DNA of 64,000 nucleotides from Molanna angustata (Eukaryota; Arthropoda; Insecta; Trichoptera; Molannidae), in contig OY754980.1 of assembly GCA_963576475.1 (NCBI GenBank), forward strand, positions 33,641,431 to 33,705,430. Reading direction: 5' to 3'. The position numbers and the translations under genes are program-made. The notes below the pieces were generated by a model. The model had not been told where the DNA came from. It was given only the letters and a program-made list of their open reading frames with translations, and ran no database searches. Positions 19,546 through 30,361 of this stretch are shown here, piece by piece (within the stretch, counting starts at the first letter, position 1; every line of letters begins with the position of its first letter).

Positions 19546-20595
19546 CTAGTTGCATGTAACACATGAGATCCAACTGTCGATAGCGATAGTATGTATAGTT
19601 GAAGAATATGTACCAAACTATAAACCCATAGATACAAATTATTGAATATTTTCAGATATTTTGTTTTCTATACAACATATGTAGGTATGTATGTCAAGAT
19701 AGGATAGTATGGAGGAAGATCCTTTTTCCTACCCAGAATATGCAAATAGCATGATGGTATGCATGTATGTTTGGAGTCGAAGTATCAAACTATTAAGTCT
19801 TCTTACATATTGTGTATAGGCGACTGCCATACAAAATGTATGAAGCGATGTCGTCACTAAATTCAATTTTTAAAAAAAATGTTAAAAAAAAATTGAGATC
19901 TTCTACTACATTGCTGATATTTTTTATAGAAAATTAAATTATCTAGTTGGGGTGTTTCGGCTTTTTTCGATAATTGTAAAAGTTTTGGAAATATAGGCAG
20001 TTAAACTCATAAATTTATCATAAAAAAATATTTTTCTTAATAAAAAATGTTTGAGAAACCCTGGAATTTTTTTGAAAAAACTAATTTGAGATTTTGTATT
20101 TGTCTATGTTTGTACCAATTTTCAGCGTTCTAGCGTTTATGGTTTCTGAGATATATGGAAAAATAAAATAAAAATTCAAAAATTGATAACCCCTGACTGA
20201 AACAAAAATTCAAAATTCCGAGTATAAAAGTTTTGTAGGCCTGTAACTGTTTATATATTCTGAAATTTTAGGCTCTGTAAATTGAGCGGATCAAAAGTTA
20301 TAAGGGGGGGACGGACACACAGACACACACACACACACAGACACACACACACACAGACACACACACAGACACACACACACACACAGACACACGAAATGTT
20401 CTACTCCGAATTCTGAGTAAATCCGTGTATGGAACATATATGCTGCGAAGCCTCTAAGTTGGTGTTTTTTGACTTCAAAGTTGGAAAAGCCGTGAAAAAA
20501 GTAGACCTCTCCATACAATTCTCGCGTATTCTGGCTTGATACATTGTCGATATGTTAAGAGAACAAAGTTCTCCTGAACAAATCGACAGTTGGAT
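19546..20595 (-). mobile_element. Helentron-like element, tandem copy B
   Basis: This is a 1050-bp full-length copy with the same ends as copy A. It lies 31 bp from copy A; the spacer carries, in the minus sense, a T after the CTAG of copy B and CAATA before the start of copy A. The microsatellite is longer than in copy A. Identity to the neighbours is very high by eye (scattered single changes such as AAAAAAAT for AAAAAATTG). Confidence 0.82.
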
Positions 20596-20601
20596 TATTG
20601 A

Positions 20602-21650
20602 CTAGTTGCATGTAACACATGAGATCCAACTGTCGATAGCGATAGTATGTATAGTTGAAGAATATGTACCAAACTATAAACCCATAGATACATATTATTA
20701 TTGAATATTTTCAGATATTTTGTTTTCTATACAACATATGTAGGTATGTATGTCAAGATAGGATAGTATGGAGGAAGATCCTTTTTCCTACCCAGAATAT
20801 GCAAATAGCATGATGGTATGTATGTATGTTTGGAGATGACGTATCAAACTATTAAGTCTTCTTACATATTGTGTATAGGCGACTGCCATACAAAATGTAT
20901 GAAGCGATGTCGTCACTAAATTCAATTTTTAAAAAAATTGTTAAAAAAAAATTGAGATCTTCTACTACAATGTTAATATTTTTTATAGAAAATTAAATTA
21001 TCTAGTTGGGGTGTTTCGGCTTTTTTCGATAATTGTAAAAGTTTTGGAAATATAGGCAGTTAAACTCATAAATTTATCATAAAAAAAATATTTTTCTTAA
21101 TAAAAAATGTTTGAGAAACCCTGGAATTTTTTTGAAAAAACTAATTTGAGATTTTGTATTTTCCTATGTGTGCACCAATTTTCAGCGTTCTAGCGTTTAT
21201 GGTTTCTGAGATATATGGAAAAATAAAATAAAAATTCAAAAGTTGATAACCCCTGACTGAAACAAAAATTCAAAATTCCGAGTATAAAAGTTTTGTAGGC
21301 CTGTAACTGTTTATATATTCTGAAATTTTAGGCTCTGTAAGTTGAGCGGATCAAAAGTTATAAGGGACGGACGGACACACAGACACACACACACACAGAC
21401 ACACAGACACACACACAGACACACAGACACACACACACACAGACACACGAAATGTTCTACTCCGAATTCTGAGTAAATCCGTGTATGGAACATATATGCT
21501 GCGAAGCCTCTAAGTTGGTGTTTTTTGACTTCAAAGTTGGAAAAGCCGTGAAAAAAGTAGACCTCTCCATACAATTCTCGCGTATTCTGGCTTGATACAT
21601 TGTCGATATGTTAAGAGAACAAAGTTCTCCTGAACAAATCGACAGTTGGA
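20602..21650 (-). mobile_element. Helentron-like element, tandem copy C
   Basis: This is a 1049-bp copy separated from copy B by only 6 bp (TCAATA in the minus sense, again T...CAATA). Its 5' end at 21650 is joined directly, without spacer, to the truncated copy D, and lacks the last AT of the usual ATCCAAC start. Confidence 0.82.
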
Positions 21651-22553
21651 CAACATATGTAGGTATGTATGTCAAGATAGGATAGTATGGAGGAAGATCC
21701 TTTTTCCTACCCAGAATATGCAAATAGCATGATGGTATGTATGTATGTTTGGAGTCGAAGTATCAAACTATTAAGTCTTCTTACATATTGTGTATAGGCG
21801 ACTGCCATACAAAATGTATGAAGCGATGTCGTCACTAAATTCAATTTTTAAAAAAATGTTAAAAAAAAATTGAGATCTTCTACTACATTGCTGATATTTT
21901 TTATAGAAAATTAAATTATCTAGTTAGGGTGTTTCGGCTTTTTTCGATAATTGTAAAAGTTTTGGAAATATAGGCAGTTAAACTCATAAATTAATCATAA
22001 AAAAAATATTTTTCTTAATAAAAAATGTTTGAGAAACCCTGGAATTTTTTTGAAAAAACTAATTTGAGATTTTGTATTTGTCTATGTTTGTACCAATTTT
22101 CAGCGTTCTAGCGTTTATGGTTTCTGAGATATATGGAAAAATAAAATAAAAATTCAAAAGTTGATAACCCCTGACTGAAACAAAAATTCAAAATTCCGAG
22201 TATAAAAGTTTTGTAGGCCTGTAACTGTTTATATATTCTGAAATTTTAGGCTCTGTTTATTGAGCGGATCAAAAGTTATAAGGGGGGGACGGACACACAG
22301 ACACACACACAGACACACACACACACAGACACACACACACACAGACACACGAAATGTTCTACTCCGAATTCTGAGTAAATCCGTGTATGGAACATATATG
22401 CTGCGAAGCCTCTAAGTTGGTGTTTTTTGACTTCAAAGTTGGAAAAGCCGTGAAAAAAGTAGACCTCTCCATACAATTCTCGCGTATTCTGGCTTGATAC
22501 ATTGTCGATATGTTAAGAGAACAAAGTTCTCCTGAACAAATCGACAGTTGGAT
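21651..22553 (-). mobile_element. Helentron-like element, tandem copy D, 3'-truncated
   Basis: This 903-bp copy keeps the 5' end (ATCCAACTGTCGAT at 22553) but lacks the last ~130 bp including the hairpin and CTAG. It stops at CATATGTTG (21651), directly fused to the 5' end of copy C. Skipping of the terminator followed by entry into another copy is a natural rolling-circle explanation. Confidence 0.82.
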
Positions 22554-22796
22554 AATCGATAAAGTACAATAAACATGCCGTACATAGCACATAGCACAAA
22601 CATACATACGTTATGATGAAACATTCAGAATGAAACATTCAGAATAAATTCTTATAATGATACTAGTTGTTTATCTGCAATAAAAAGATAACCTTTGAAT
22701 CGCCTTGAGGTAGTGAGAAGTAAATGAAAGGTATGAAAAATAAAGGAAAAAAAGGCCAATGTGGGTGGAAGAGAGCCTCTTATTTAGCTTTTTTAT

Positions 22797-23110
22797 ATTT
22801 TATTCAGCTGTGAGGCACCGGCTTAGAATAGTGCTTCCACTCTTTTCTATTATTGTTTTCGAGTATCCCGTAAGAGCCGGGTAGGTAATAGAAAATACAA
22901 CAGGCAACAATAACATCTCACATAGTTCAGCAATGAGGTTCACCACCCATTCTGAATATAGTGCCTTTTTAGGTGAGACGAGACTGGTGTGTGGGTATAC
23001 ACAGATATGTTGTGCTCCCTTTTATAAGGCAATGCACACCCGCACACCTTTCGCTGGTTACCCCACATTGTGGGATATGCCGTGATGGTATGAATGAAAA
23101 ATTTTATTCA
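22797..23110 (+). mobile_element. SINE-like retroposon with 10-bp TSD
   Basis: The unit 22807-23100 (294 bp) starts GCTGTGAGGCACCGG and ends GATATGCCGTGATGGTATGA plus ATGAAAA. It is flanked by a perfect 10-bp repeat ATTTTATTCA (22797-22806 and 23101-23110). Its 3' end resembles the RTE 3' end (GGGATACGGCGTGATGGTA at 39299-39317), so it may be mobilised by RTE machinery, or be a truncated RTE relative. No tRNA-like promoter is visible. Other copies are at 9565-9690 (minus, partial) and 30362-31205 (plus, interrupted). Confidence 0.8.
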
Positions 23111-23989
23111 AGAATATCTAAAAATATCAACGATCTTAAAAACGCATGACAAATGTTACATGCTTTTTATACGAATATACCTATGAATTATATTTAACAC
23201 TTGTAAGGATTATATTCAATTCATAACACCCTACTATGTCCCCTTGGGTTGGTGAGCAGTAAAAATGCATGTAGACTTACTATGCCTTAGTAATGAAAAA
23301 CTTTAATCATTAAACCGTAGTTGCGAAGAAAAATTACATTTTATTTTCACAAATCAAAAATGAATTTTCACACTTGTAACGAAAAAACTTTCAAACTATA
23401 TAGAAATAAATCTTCTCATAGATTTCAATTCATTTTCCAATCAATTAATTATCTATTAAAAAAATTCGTTTCGTAATTAATTTTCTTTTTAACAGTTTGT
23501 CGTAAGTTGTCTCGTTCCTTTTATGATTAAAACGATTTAAAACACGTGACTCGCGGTAATTAAATTAAGAAAAAAAAGGTTATAAAATCAGTATTTTATG
23601 TACAAGGTGACATCTTTAGCATTTCCCAGATATAATTAAAGTGCCCCACCTACCTGCCGAGGGATCCTTTCAAAAAAACTTTTATTTTTTATTACTCTGT
23701 TACAAATGATAATTAAAAAGGGGTAAAAAGGAGCCGAATAAACGTTGATCGTTTGTAATTGTGTAATTCTCCAGATGGCGTCTATAGATGGATTCTTTTT
23801 CTGAAGTACAAAGTACCTATCATCTCCTTTTACGTTGACAAAATATTTGCTGTACAATAATTAAAAATAAAACTTTTCAAAAAATCTTTAAAGGAGCCGT
23901 AAAATTAAAAAAAAATGTTTGTTTCTATAAAGCTGTCTTTTGGGGGATTTTCACCAACCAATGTGTCGAAACATGGAAGGCATTATTTC
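23111..23989. other. AT-rich sequence, nothing recognised
   Basis: No gene, hairpin or duplicated block was found. Confidence 0.4.
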
Positions 23990-25665
23990 TTATAGTACCC
24001 CTTATTCAGAAACTATTGAAACTAAAATAGGAACATACAAAAACTGTAGATTTTAGATTCAAGGTCTAATTTCAGCGTTATAAAAAATCAACTTGGACTA
24101 AATGGAATAGAAACGTATCTATATTGGCCGGAAAGTTCTTAAAAGGTTACTCAATTAGACGTATTTTGAATAACTAGTTGCATGTAACACATGAGATCCA
24201 ACTGTCGATAGCGATAGTATGTATAGTTGAAGAATATGTACCAAACTATAAACCCATAAATACAAATTATTGAATATTTTCAGATATTTTGTTTTCTATA
24301 CAACATATGTAGGTATGTATGTCAAGATAGGATAGTATGGAGGAAGATCCTTTTTTCCTACCCAGAATATGAAAATAGCATGATGGTATGTATGTTTGTT
24401 TGGAGATGAAGTATCAAACTATTAAGTCTTCTTACATATTGTGTATAGGCGACTGCCATACAAAATGTATGAAGCGATGTCGTCACTAAATTCAATTTTT
24501 AAAAAAATTGTTAAAAAAAAATTGAGATCTTCTACTACAATTTTAATATTTTTTATAGAAAATTAAATTATCTAGTTGGGGTGTTTCGGCTTTTTTCGAT
24601 AATTGTAAAAGTTTTGGAAATATAGGCAGTTAAACTCATAAATTTATCATAAAAAAAATATTTTTCTTAATAAAAAATGTTTGAGAAACCCTGGAATTTT
24701 TTTGAAAAAACTAATTTGAGATTTTGTATTTTTCTATGTTTGTACTAATTTTCAGCGTTCTAGCGTTTATGGTTTCTGAGATATATGGAAAAATAAAATA
24801 AAAATTCAAAAGTTGATAACCCCTGACTGAAACAAAAATTCAAAATTCCGAGTATAAAAGTTTTGTAGGCCTGTAACTGTTTATATATTCTGAAATTTTA
24901 GGCTCTGTAAATTGAGCGGATCAAAAGTTATAAGGGGGGGACGGACACACACACACACAGACACACAGACACACACACAGACACACAGACACACGAAATG
25001 TTCTACTCCGAATTCTGAGTAAATCCGTGTATGGAACATATATGCTGCGATGCCTCTAAGTTGGTGTTTTTTGACTTCAAAGTTGGAAAAGCCGTGAAAA
25101 AAGTAGACCTCTCCATACAATTCTCGCGTATTCTGGCTTGATACATTGTCGATATGTTAAGAGAACGAAGTTCTCCTGAACAAATCGACAGTTGGATTAT
25201 GAAAATTATAAAAATTTCATAATTATTTTATTTTATATATTTACTTATTGATTCACGGCTCAAAGCCCTTTACAAAATTAAATATTACATGACACAGCAT
25301 AAACAAAAGAAATACAATTTATAAACATCAAGACATAACAACGGTAGCAGAGGATATATAAAGAAAAATAAAAACATATAAGAGAGGTAAATTAAACAAC
25401 AAAATACATACATTAAAAACCAAAGAATAAATAAATTAAAAAAAAACTCAAATAAAAAATACTACATAGAAAAATACGACATTATTCATAATACGTCTGA
25501 TTCAGTAACTTTTTAAGAACGTTCCGGCCAAAATAGGTACGTTCCTTTTCCATTTAGTCCAAGTTGATATTTTACAAAGCTGAAATAAGACCGTAAATCT
25601 ATAATGTACAATTTAAGAACGTTCCTAATTAATTTAATTCCAATAGTTACTGAATATGGGGTAGT
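23990..25665. mobile_element. long-inverted-repeat element split by a Helentron-like copy
   Basis: The left arm (about 23990-24173) and the complement of the right arm (about 25485-25665) match over ~180 bp: shared blocks include TACCCC followed by TATTCAG, ATCAACTTGGACTAAATGGA, TTGGCCGGAA plus GTTCTTAAAA, and GACGTATT. The interior 25198-25484 is AT-rich and non-coding. The Helentron-like copy E (24174-25197) sits at the inner end of the left arm. Without it the element is about 650 bp. Target duplication is not clear (TATA on the left, TATA then TTAA on the right). Confidence 0.75.
24174..25197 (-). mobile_element. Helentron-like element, solo copy E
   Basis: This 1024-bp full-length copy has both diagnostic ends: CTAG at 24174-24177, followed in the minus sense by T, and ATCCAACTGTCGAT at 25197. 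It lies inside the inverted-repeat element at 23990-25665, so its insertion is younger than that element. It is not part of the tandem array but almost identical to it. Confidence 0.82.
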
Positions 25666-25680
25666 ATATTAACAGTATTT

Positions 25681-26130
25681 CGCAGTCTCCTACCCCACTC
25701 CATAGGGAAAGTTTTAGAACTATATAGTTCTTTTCATCCCCGAAGCGGCTGCTCGTCTGAAAAATCAAGAACTACCATCAAGAATAAGAGTCCAACCACA
25801 AACGTGAAGGCCCGTCAATCATGGCAAGGGTTTCCCACGCAACAGTGCCATGGTAACACGTGACTCGACAGGGAACCTTCACCACGCATTGTAGTACTTT
25901 CAGTTCTTCGATTTCCACGCCAAGCGCAGCGTCCGATACATTTGTCTCATCGACATGGCGGACTACCGCTGAGCGGGTCGTGCCCACCTGTCATGCCGGG
26001 GGGCTTCTCCACCCCTTAGAACTCGTGTTGGCGATTTACAGGAACCACACCACAAGACTAGCGTCTACAATCCGCATTTACCATTCCGCATTTTGTTTCC
26101 GGCTGGCTCTCTGATTGGTTGAGAATTCGT
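25681..26130. other. GC-richer segment of unknown origin
   Basis: Composition rises well above the AT-rich surroundings, with GTGCCATGGTAACACGTGAC and CGCCAAGCGCAGCGTCC. Open frames on both strands (25778-25987 minus, 25860-26114 plus) overlap each other and match nothing I know. It could be a piece of a retroelement or an old exon-like fragment. Confidence 0.35.
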
Positions 26131-26189
26131 AGTATTAAGTCAAATGAGCTGTGAAATTTTATAATAAATGCGAAAAATTAAGTAAAATA

Positions 26190-27020
26190 TAATAGGTATA
26201 AATGAAAACACTAATTAGTTTTAGTTTCACTATTTAATTTTAACACTGGCACTGACCGGTATCGATCTGAAGATCATCGTCAGAGTGCGCGAAAATGAAA
26301 GTGAACAGAGTTTAAATAGGTATGACTGAAATATTGGTACACAACCTTTTTTTTTTTGTAAAGTTCTATCAGTTCGATTAGTATTGCCAGAAAGAACTGA
26401 TGAAGAAAACTGGCAAACAAAACAGTATGGTAAATATGTGTGATGTATACAAAGTTTAGTAATGTTGAAGTAGAAAGAAAAACTGATTTTACATTATACA
26501 ATATAGAAACGAATTATAAGAAAATATAAATATTATTGAGTATCCAGAGGTTGTGTATGTAGTGCATGTAGTGAAGACCAAATGTGTGCAGGTATCTGAA
26601 ACAAAGAGAGTGGCCGGCAGTAAAATTCTTTATATCGAAAGTAAACAAACAATAAAGGATAAGTGTTGGAATAACCCCACATTAACTTCTTCTTTCGTGT
26701 CAGCAACGCATTGTTGCGTTGCTGTGGTGGAAGGATTAACTGTATATAATGTAGATTGTTTAAAATATCGGTTTTAATAACGGTGAAGGGGAGAAGTCTG
26801 TCTGTAAATTTATCAAAGTTTTGCTGTTATCACATTTCAAACGATTTATTTCTAAGATCTCCAAACGATCTAGTTTTTTACCTTTAGGGTTAATATGTAA
26901 AATTTTGGTATTACTATCGATGGAGAAGTCATGACCAAACTCGTTAAGATGTGCAGCAAAGTGTTTTCATTTATACCTAGTATAATGGAGTTTCACCACT
27001 AATTATCTGTCGACAAAATT
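26190..27020 (-). mobile_element. second Penelope family, truncated old copy
   Basis: The minus strand at 26770-26965 encodes the C-terminal Penelope region as HFAAHLNEFGHDFSIDSNTK and ILHINPKGKKLDRLEILEIN (compare FAEHLVLNDHQF..GTKILHVNKVGLRLDNLESLEIEK in the main copy), with the RT and most of the GIY-YIG domain missing. A decayed hammerhead lies downstream at 26249-26288. The 3' tail block GTGTTTTCATTTATACCTA occurs outward-facing at both ends (26195-26215 complement and 26960-26982), echoing the inverted-arm layout of the main copy. Boundaries come from the empty relative at 59495-59690 and from a near-duplicate AAGTAAAATATA / AAGTTAAAATATA flank. Confidence 0.78.
26249..26288 (-). ncRNA. 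decayed hammerhead ribozyme motif
   Basis: The minus strand reads GCACT, CTGACGA, a GATC-TTCA-GATC hairpin, GAT, ACCGGTC and AGTGC. Stem I (GCACT/AGTGC), the CUGANGA core, stem III ACC/GGT and the cleavage C all fit a hammerhead. The invariant GAA is GAT and one base is unpaired at the foot of stem II, so it is probably inactive. Its position in the tail of a Penelope relic supports the assignment. Confidence 0.6.
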
Positions 27021-27180
27021 AACAAGTTAAAATATATAAATTTAACTTATAATAATTTATAATTCAATTGATAAAGCAACTAGTCGCTATTATTATTATA
27101 AATAAACTTGAACCTAACCTAAGAATGCAGAAAAGAAGAGCTGGAACTAGACGCTACTCACCACAAGGACAGTACCTACC
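27021..27180 (+). repeat. dispersed repeat, right part of interrupted copy
   Basis: Together with 26140-26189 this matches 59495-59690: shared text includes GAGCTGTGAA, ATGCGAAAAATTAA, TATAATTCAATT, GTCGCTATTATTATTATA and AACCTAACCTAAGAATGCAG. The Penelope copy at 26190-27020 splits it. Confidence 0.8.
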
Positions 27181-27214
27181 TACTTTCATTTATTCAGTGA
27201 TGCAGGCTGGATTC

Positions 27215-27440
27215 TGGTCGCGTGTGACAAGTCACCGTCGAGCGAGACATTAAGGCGTCTGCCCTACTCTTCCATAGTTAAGAATTGAAGGGGACACCGA
27301 CCTTTTGCCCAGAATCTCCATGGATGTGTAAAAAAATCACGCTTTAACAATTTGGAGGCTGTGTCTCCGGAAGCCACCACTTCTCAGGGTTCATATAATC
27401 AAATCGTTGTTACCTGCTGTGGTATCCTTTCACAGAAAAA
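27215..27440 (+). repeat. dispersed repeat, shared with 46780-46990
   Basis: Shared blocks with the complement of 46780-46990 are TGTGACAAGTCACCGTCGA, GACC plus TTTTGCCCAGAA, and TTTGGAGGCTG. The copies are diverged and non-coding as far as I can see. Confidence 0.5.
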
Positions 27441-27659
27441 AATCAGCCTTAATGGCTCGTGGTCCATGTTAACTTGTAACTAATCAAATGAAATAAATGA
27501 ATTTGTTCATTGTCAAAGAATATTTTGATCTTTGAAAAATAAAATAATTTGTTCTTTGTTGTTTTAATCATGAATAATTTATATAAAAAGGATTAATGAA
27601 TCCGCTTCGTAATAAATTCTATATTTTGCAAAAGTTTTATAGTCAAATTAAAAAAGTAA

Positions 27660-28344
27660 TTAAGAGGGTGACTGCTGCCAACGTACCTATTTTTTCAATT
27701 TGATATACCATCATTATTACTAAACGAATCATTTTGAAAAAAATAACCTAGTTAGTTTGGATATTAATAAAAAAAATATACCTTAACTTTTTGATTATGT
27801 TCTGTATATATTCTTGTATGAAAATAATAAGCATACCCCAATTTTAGACATTTATCTTAAATTTCTAAAAAAATATAAGGTATAGAGCAATATTTTATTT
27901 ATAAATTAAATAAGAACAAAATACCTGGAAAATATGATATGACGTTGCATTAACGCATCAGGTTAAGTAAATTAACCAAAAAAAACTTTTATTACGCAAT
28001 GGCGCTGAATGTAAAATAAATGTTTTTTAGGTTAATTTACTTAACCTGAAGCATTAATGCAACGTCACATCATATTTTTCTAGATATTTTTGTCTTCTTT
28101 AATTTAAAAAATATTACTCTACGCCTTATAGTTTATTAAAAATATATGATAAACGTTGAAAATCGGGGTATGCCATTATTTTTCTACAAGAATTTATACA
28201 GAACATTATCAAAAAGTTAAGGTATATTTTTGTTTATTAATATCCAAACTATCTTAATTATTTTTTTTCAAAACGATTTGATAAGAAATAATGATAGTAT
28301 ATCAAATTGAAAAATAGGTACGTTGGCAGCAGTCCCCCCCTTAA
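27660..28344. mobile_element. 677-bp foldback element with TTAA flanks
   Basis: The element 27664-28340 is almost entirely one inverted repeat. Arms of ~315 bp (outer ends GACTGCTGCCAACGTACC) surround a short spacer centred near 28000. It is flanked by TTAA at 27660-27663 and 28341-28344. It has no ORF. TTAA duplication suggests piggyBac-type (or Kolobok-type) mobilisation. The transcript would form one long hairpin. Confidence 0.87.
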
Positions 28345-28400
28345 AGAATATTGTAAATTTAATTAATCTATTAAAGAATATTGTAAATTTAATTAATCTA
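28341..28400 (+). repeat. exact 30-bp tandem duplication
   Basis: A 30-bp unit beginning TTAAAGAATATTGTAAATTT occurs twice without a mismatch (28341-28370 and 28371-28400). The first copy begins at the right TTAA of the foldback element. Confidence 0.95.
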
Positions 28401-28984
28401 TTATTACACATTAACGGAAGCCACTCCAGCTTCCGTTAATTTTCAAAATTAATCGGATGTCTTCTTTGACTGTATTGTTTTGTGAATAGCTACTTTTTAT
28501 CGCTATGAACAAGTGGCGAGTTCATTCAATTAAGTATATCTTTCGATTTTATTTTAAATTGGCGTTTTTATCTCAAAGAATTAAGAATTGTGTGATTTAT
28601 TTCAATTTAATTTCCCATTTATCTTCAATCTGGATGCCAATGAAGAATTATTAATAAGAATTATGGCATCCAGATAACACACATCACCGTAATCAAGCAA
28701 TGGAAGAAGTAAGGATTGAGCTAGTGTGATTTTATTGGAAGAAAGTTCTTCAATATATTGAGAGAATGGATATTATAAAAAAGAGTTTTACTGAAATGAG
28801 AAATCTGTCCATGCCATTAAAAATCTTCATCAAAAAGAATACCAAGATTTTTCACCAGTTTTGAGAACATATTAATTTTTATTCTGATTTACCTCATTTT
28901 TTATTTGCTTCTTTAATTTGAATTGTTTTCCTTTCATATCATTTAATGATTCGGCGGATATTTTATGGTAGTTAATATAAACCA
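28401..28984. other. no gene recognised
   Basis: AT-rich sequence with a local hairpin around 28385-28440 (AACGGAAGC / GCTTCCGTT). Confidence 0.4.
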
Positions 28985-29079
28985 TATTTGAATTATAAAT
29001 AAGCTATAAACCACTTGTTTGAATTATAAATTAGCTATAAACACAAGTGGTTTATAGCTAATTTATAATTCAAATATGT
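28985..29079. repeat. hairpin with duplicated arm
   Basis: ATATTTGAATTATAAATAAG.. (28985-29019) pairs with 29045-29079, with one mismatch in ~35 bp. Between them lies a second partial copy of the same arm (about 29020-29044). Confidence 0.85.
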
Positions 29080-29904
29080 TTTCCTTTAGTTTCATTGTAT
29101 TTGTTATAATTTATTTTTTATTGATTTTAATAGTTTTTTTTATTTATTTTATTATCACTGAAAAATGGCATGTATTGTATATTGTACGAGATAGTTTGCA
29201 CTGACAATGTGTTTATACTGTTTAGTTTATAAATAATATATTTTAATGAAAAAAAAAATAATATCTTCGATCAAATCAATTACTTTATGACGCGAGTTGC
29301 TAAGTTAAAGGTGATATATATATAATAGCCATTACTTGACAAAAAGTTTGTAGTTAGTTACATAAAAGATAGGAAAATGATTTGACTTTATAGGAATAAT
29401 AATTATGAGAAGATTGGAGGTAGAATATCGGTTTTATTAGGAATAACGTTGAAGTTATGAACTGTGAATTTGTTTAGTACTGAATCTGAAAGCACTGAAG
29501 TGCTTGAAATTCGTTATAAGGTAGAGCTTTAATATTAAATGAAGTATTTGTATTAATAATGTTCTTTATCAAGTTCCCAACCCTCGCCACTCGACGAACA
29601 GTTTTAAACACTCAAATTATTTGATGTTTTTGAGGGAAAATTTTATGAATTTCTGTTTTGTGCCTTTTCAGCTTATTTTCTTCAAAAGGGATAATCCAAA
29701 CATCTTCCATGAAGATGGCATCTCGTTAAGTGTACATTGGTACTTCTGTCATTCAATATTTATGATAATACAAAAATTTTAAGATACATATATCATCGTA
29801 AAAGATTTAAGCCGAATAATTCTCTCATTCAATTTATATTTTATCAAAAGATGGATAGTATTTTAAAGACCATTTATATAGCGACGCTTGCTGATATTAT
29901 AAGA
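29080..29904. other. AT-rich sequence, nothing recognised
   Basis: No coding signal or clear repeat was found. Confidence 0.4.
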
Positions 29905-30308
29905 TATGGTTTTTGAGATATATGGAAAATAAAGTAAAAATGTAATAGTCGATAAACCCTGACTGAAACAAAAATCAAAATTATGAGTATAAAAGTTTTA
30001 TACGCCTATAACTACCTACCTATATATTCTGAAATTTTGGTGTCTGGGGATCAAAAGTTATAAGGGACGGACGGACACACACACAGACACACCAAATGTT
30101 CTACTCCGAATTCTGTATAAATCCATATATAGAACATAATCCATATACAGAATTTATGCTGCGAAGACTCTAAGGTGTTTTTTAACTTCAAAGCTGAAAA
30201 AACTGTGAGAAATATAGACCTGGCATATTTTCAAATCTCGCGTATCTTGACTTGATACATTGTCGATACGTTAAGAGAAATAAATTCTCTTGAACAAATC
30301 GACAGTTT
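29905..30308 (-). mobile_element. Helentron-like element, old fragment F
   Basis: It matches the 5' part of the family, including ATGGTTTTTGAGATATATGG, the reduced ACACACACAGACACACC microsatellite and the GAACAAATCGACAGTTT end. It is diverged from the tandem copies and lacks the 3' half. Confidence 0.75.
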
Positions 30309-30361
30309 ATTCTTGGAACTCAATCAATTCAGTCTTTACGTAATAGTTTACCTGATTGATA

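Noticed and set aside
18484..25197. Cut-and-paste TIR transposon or plain satellite
   Set aside because: The inverted repeats are asymmetric, no target duplication is seen, the CTAG|T end is constant, and solo and fragmentary copies occur elsewhere; Helentron-like fits better, though not proven.
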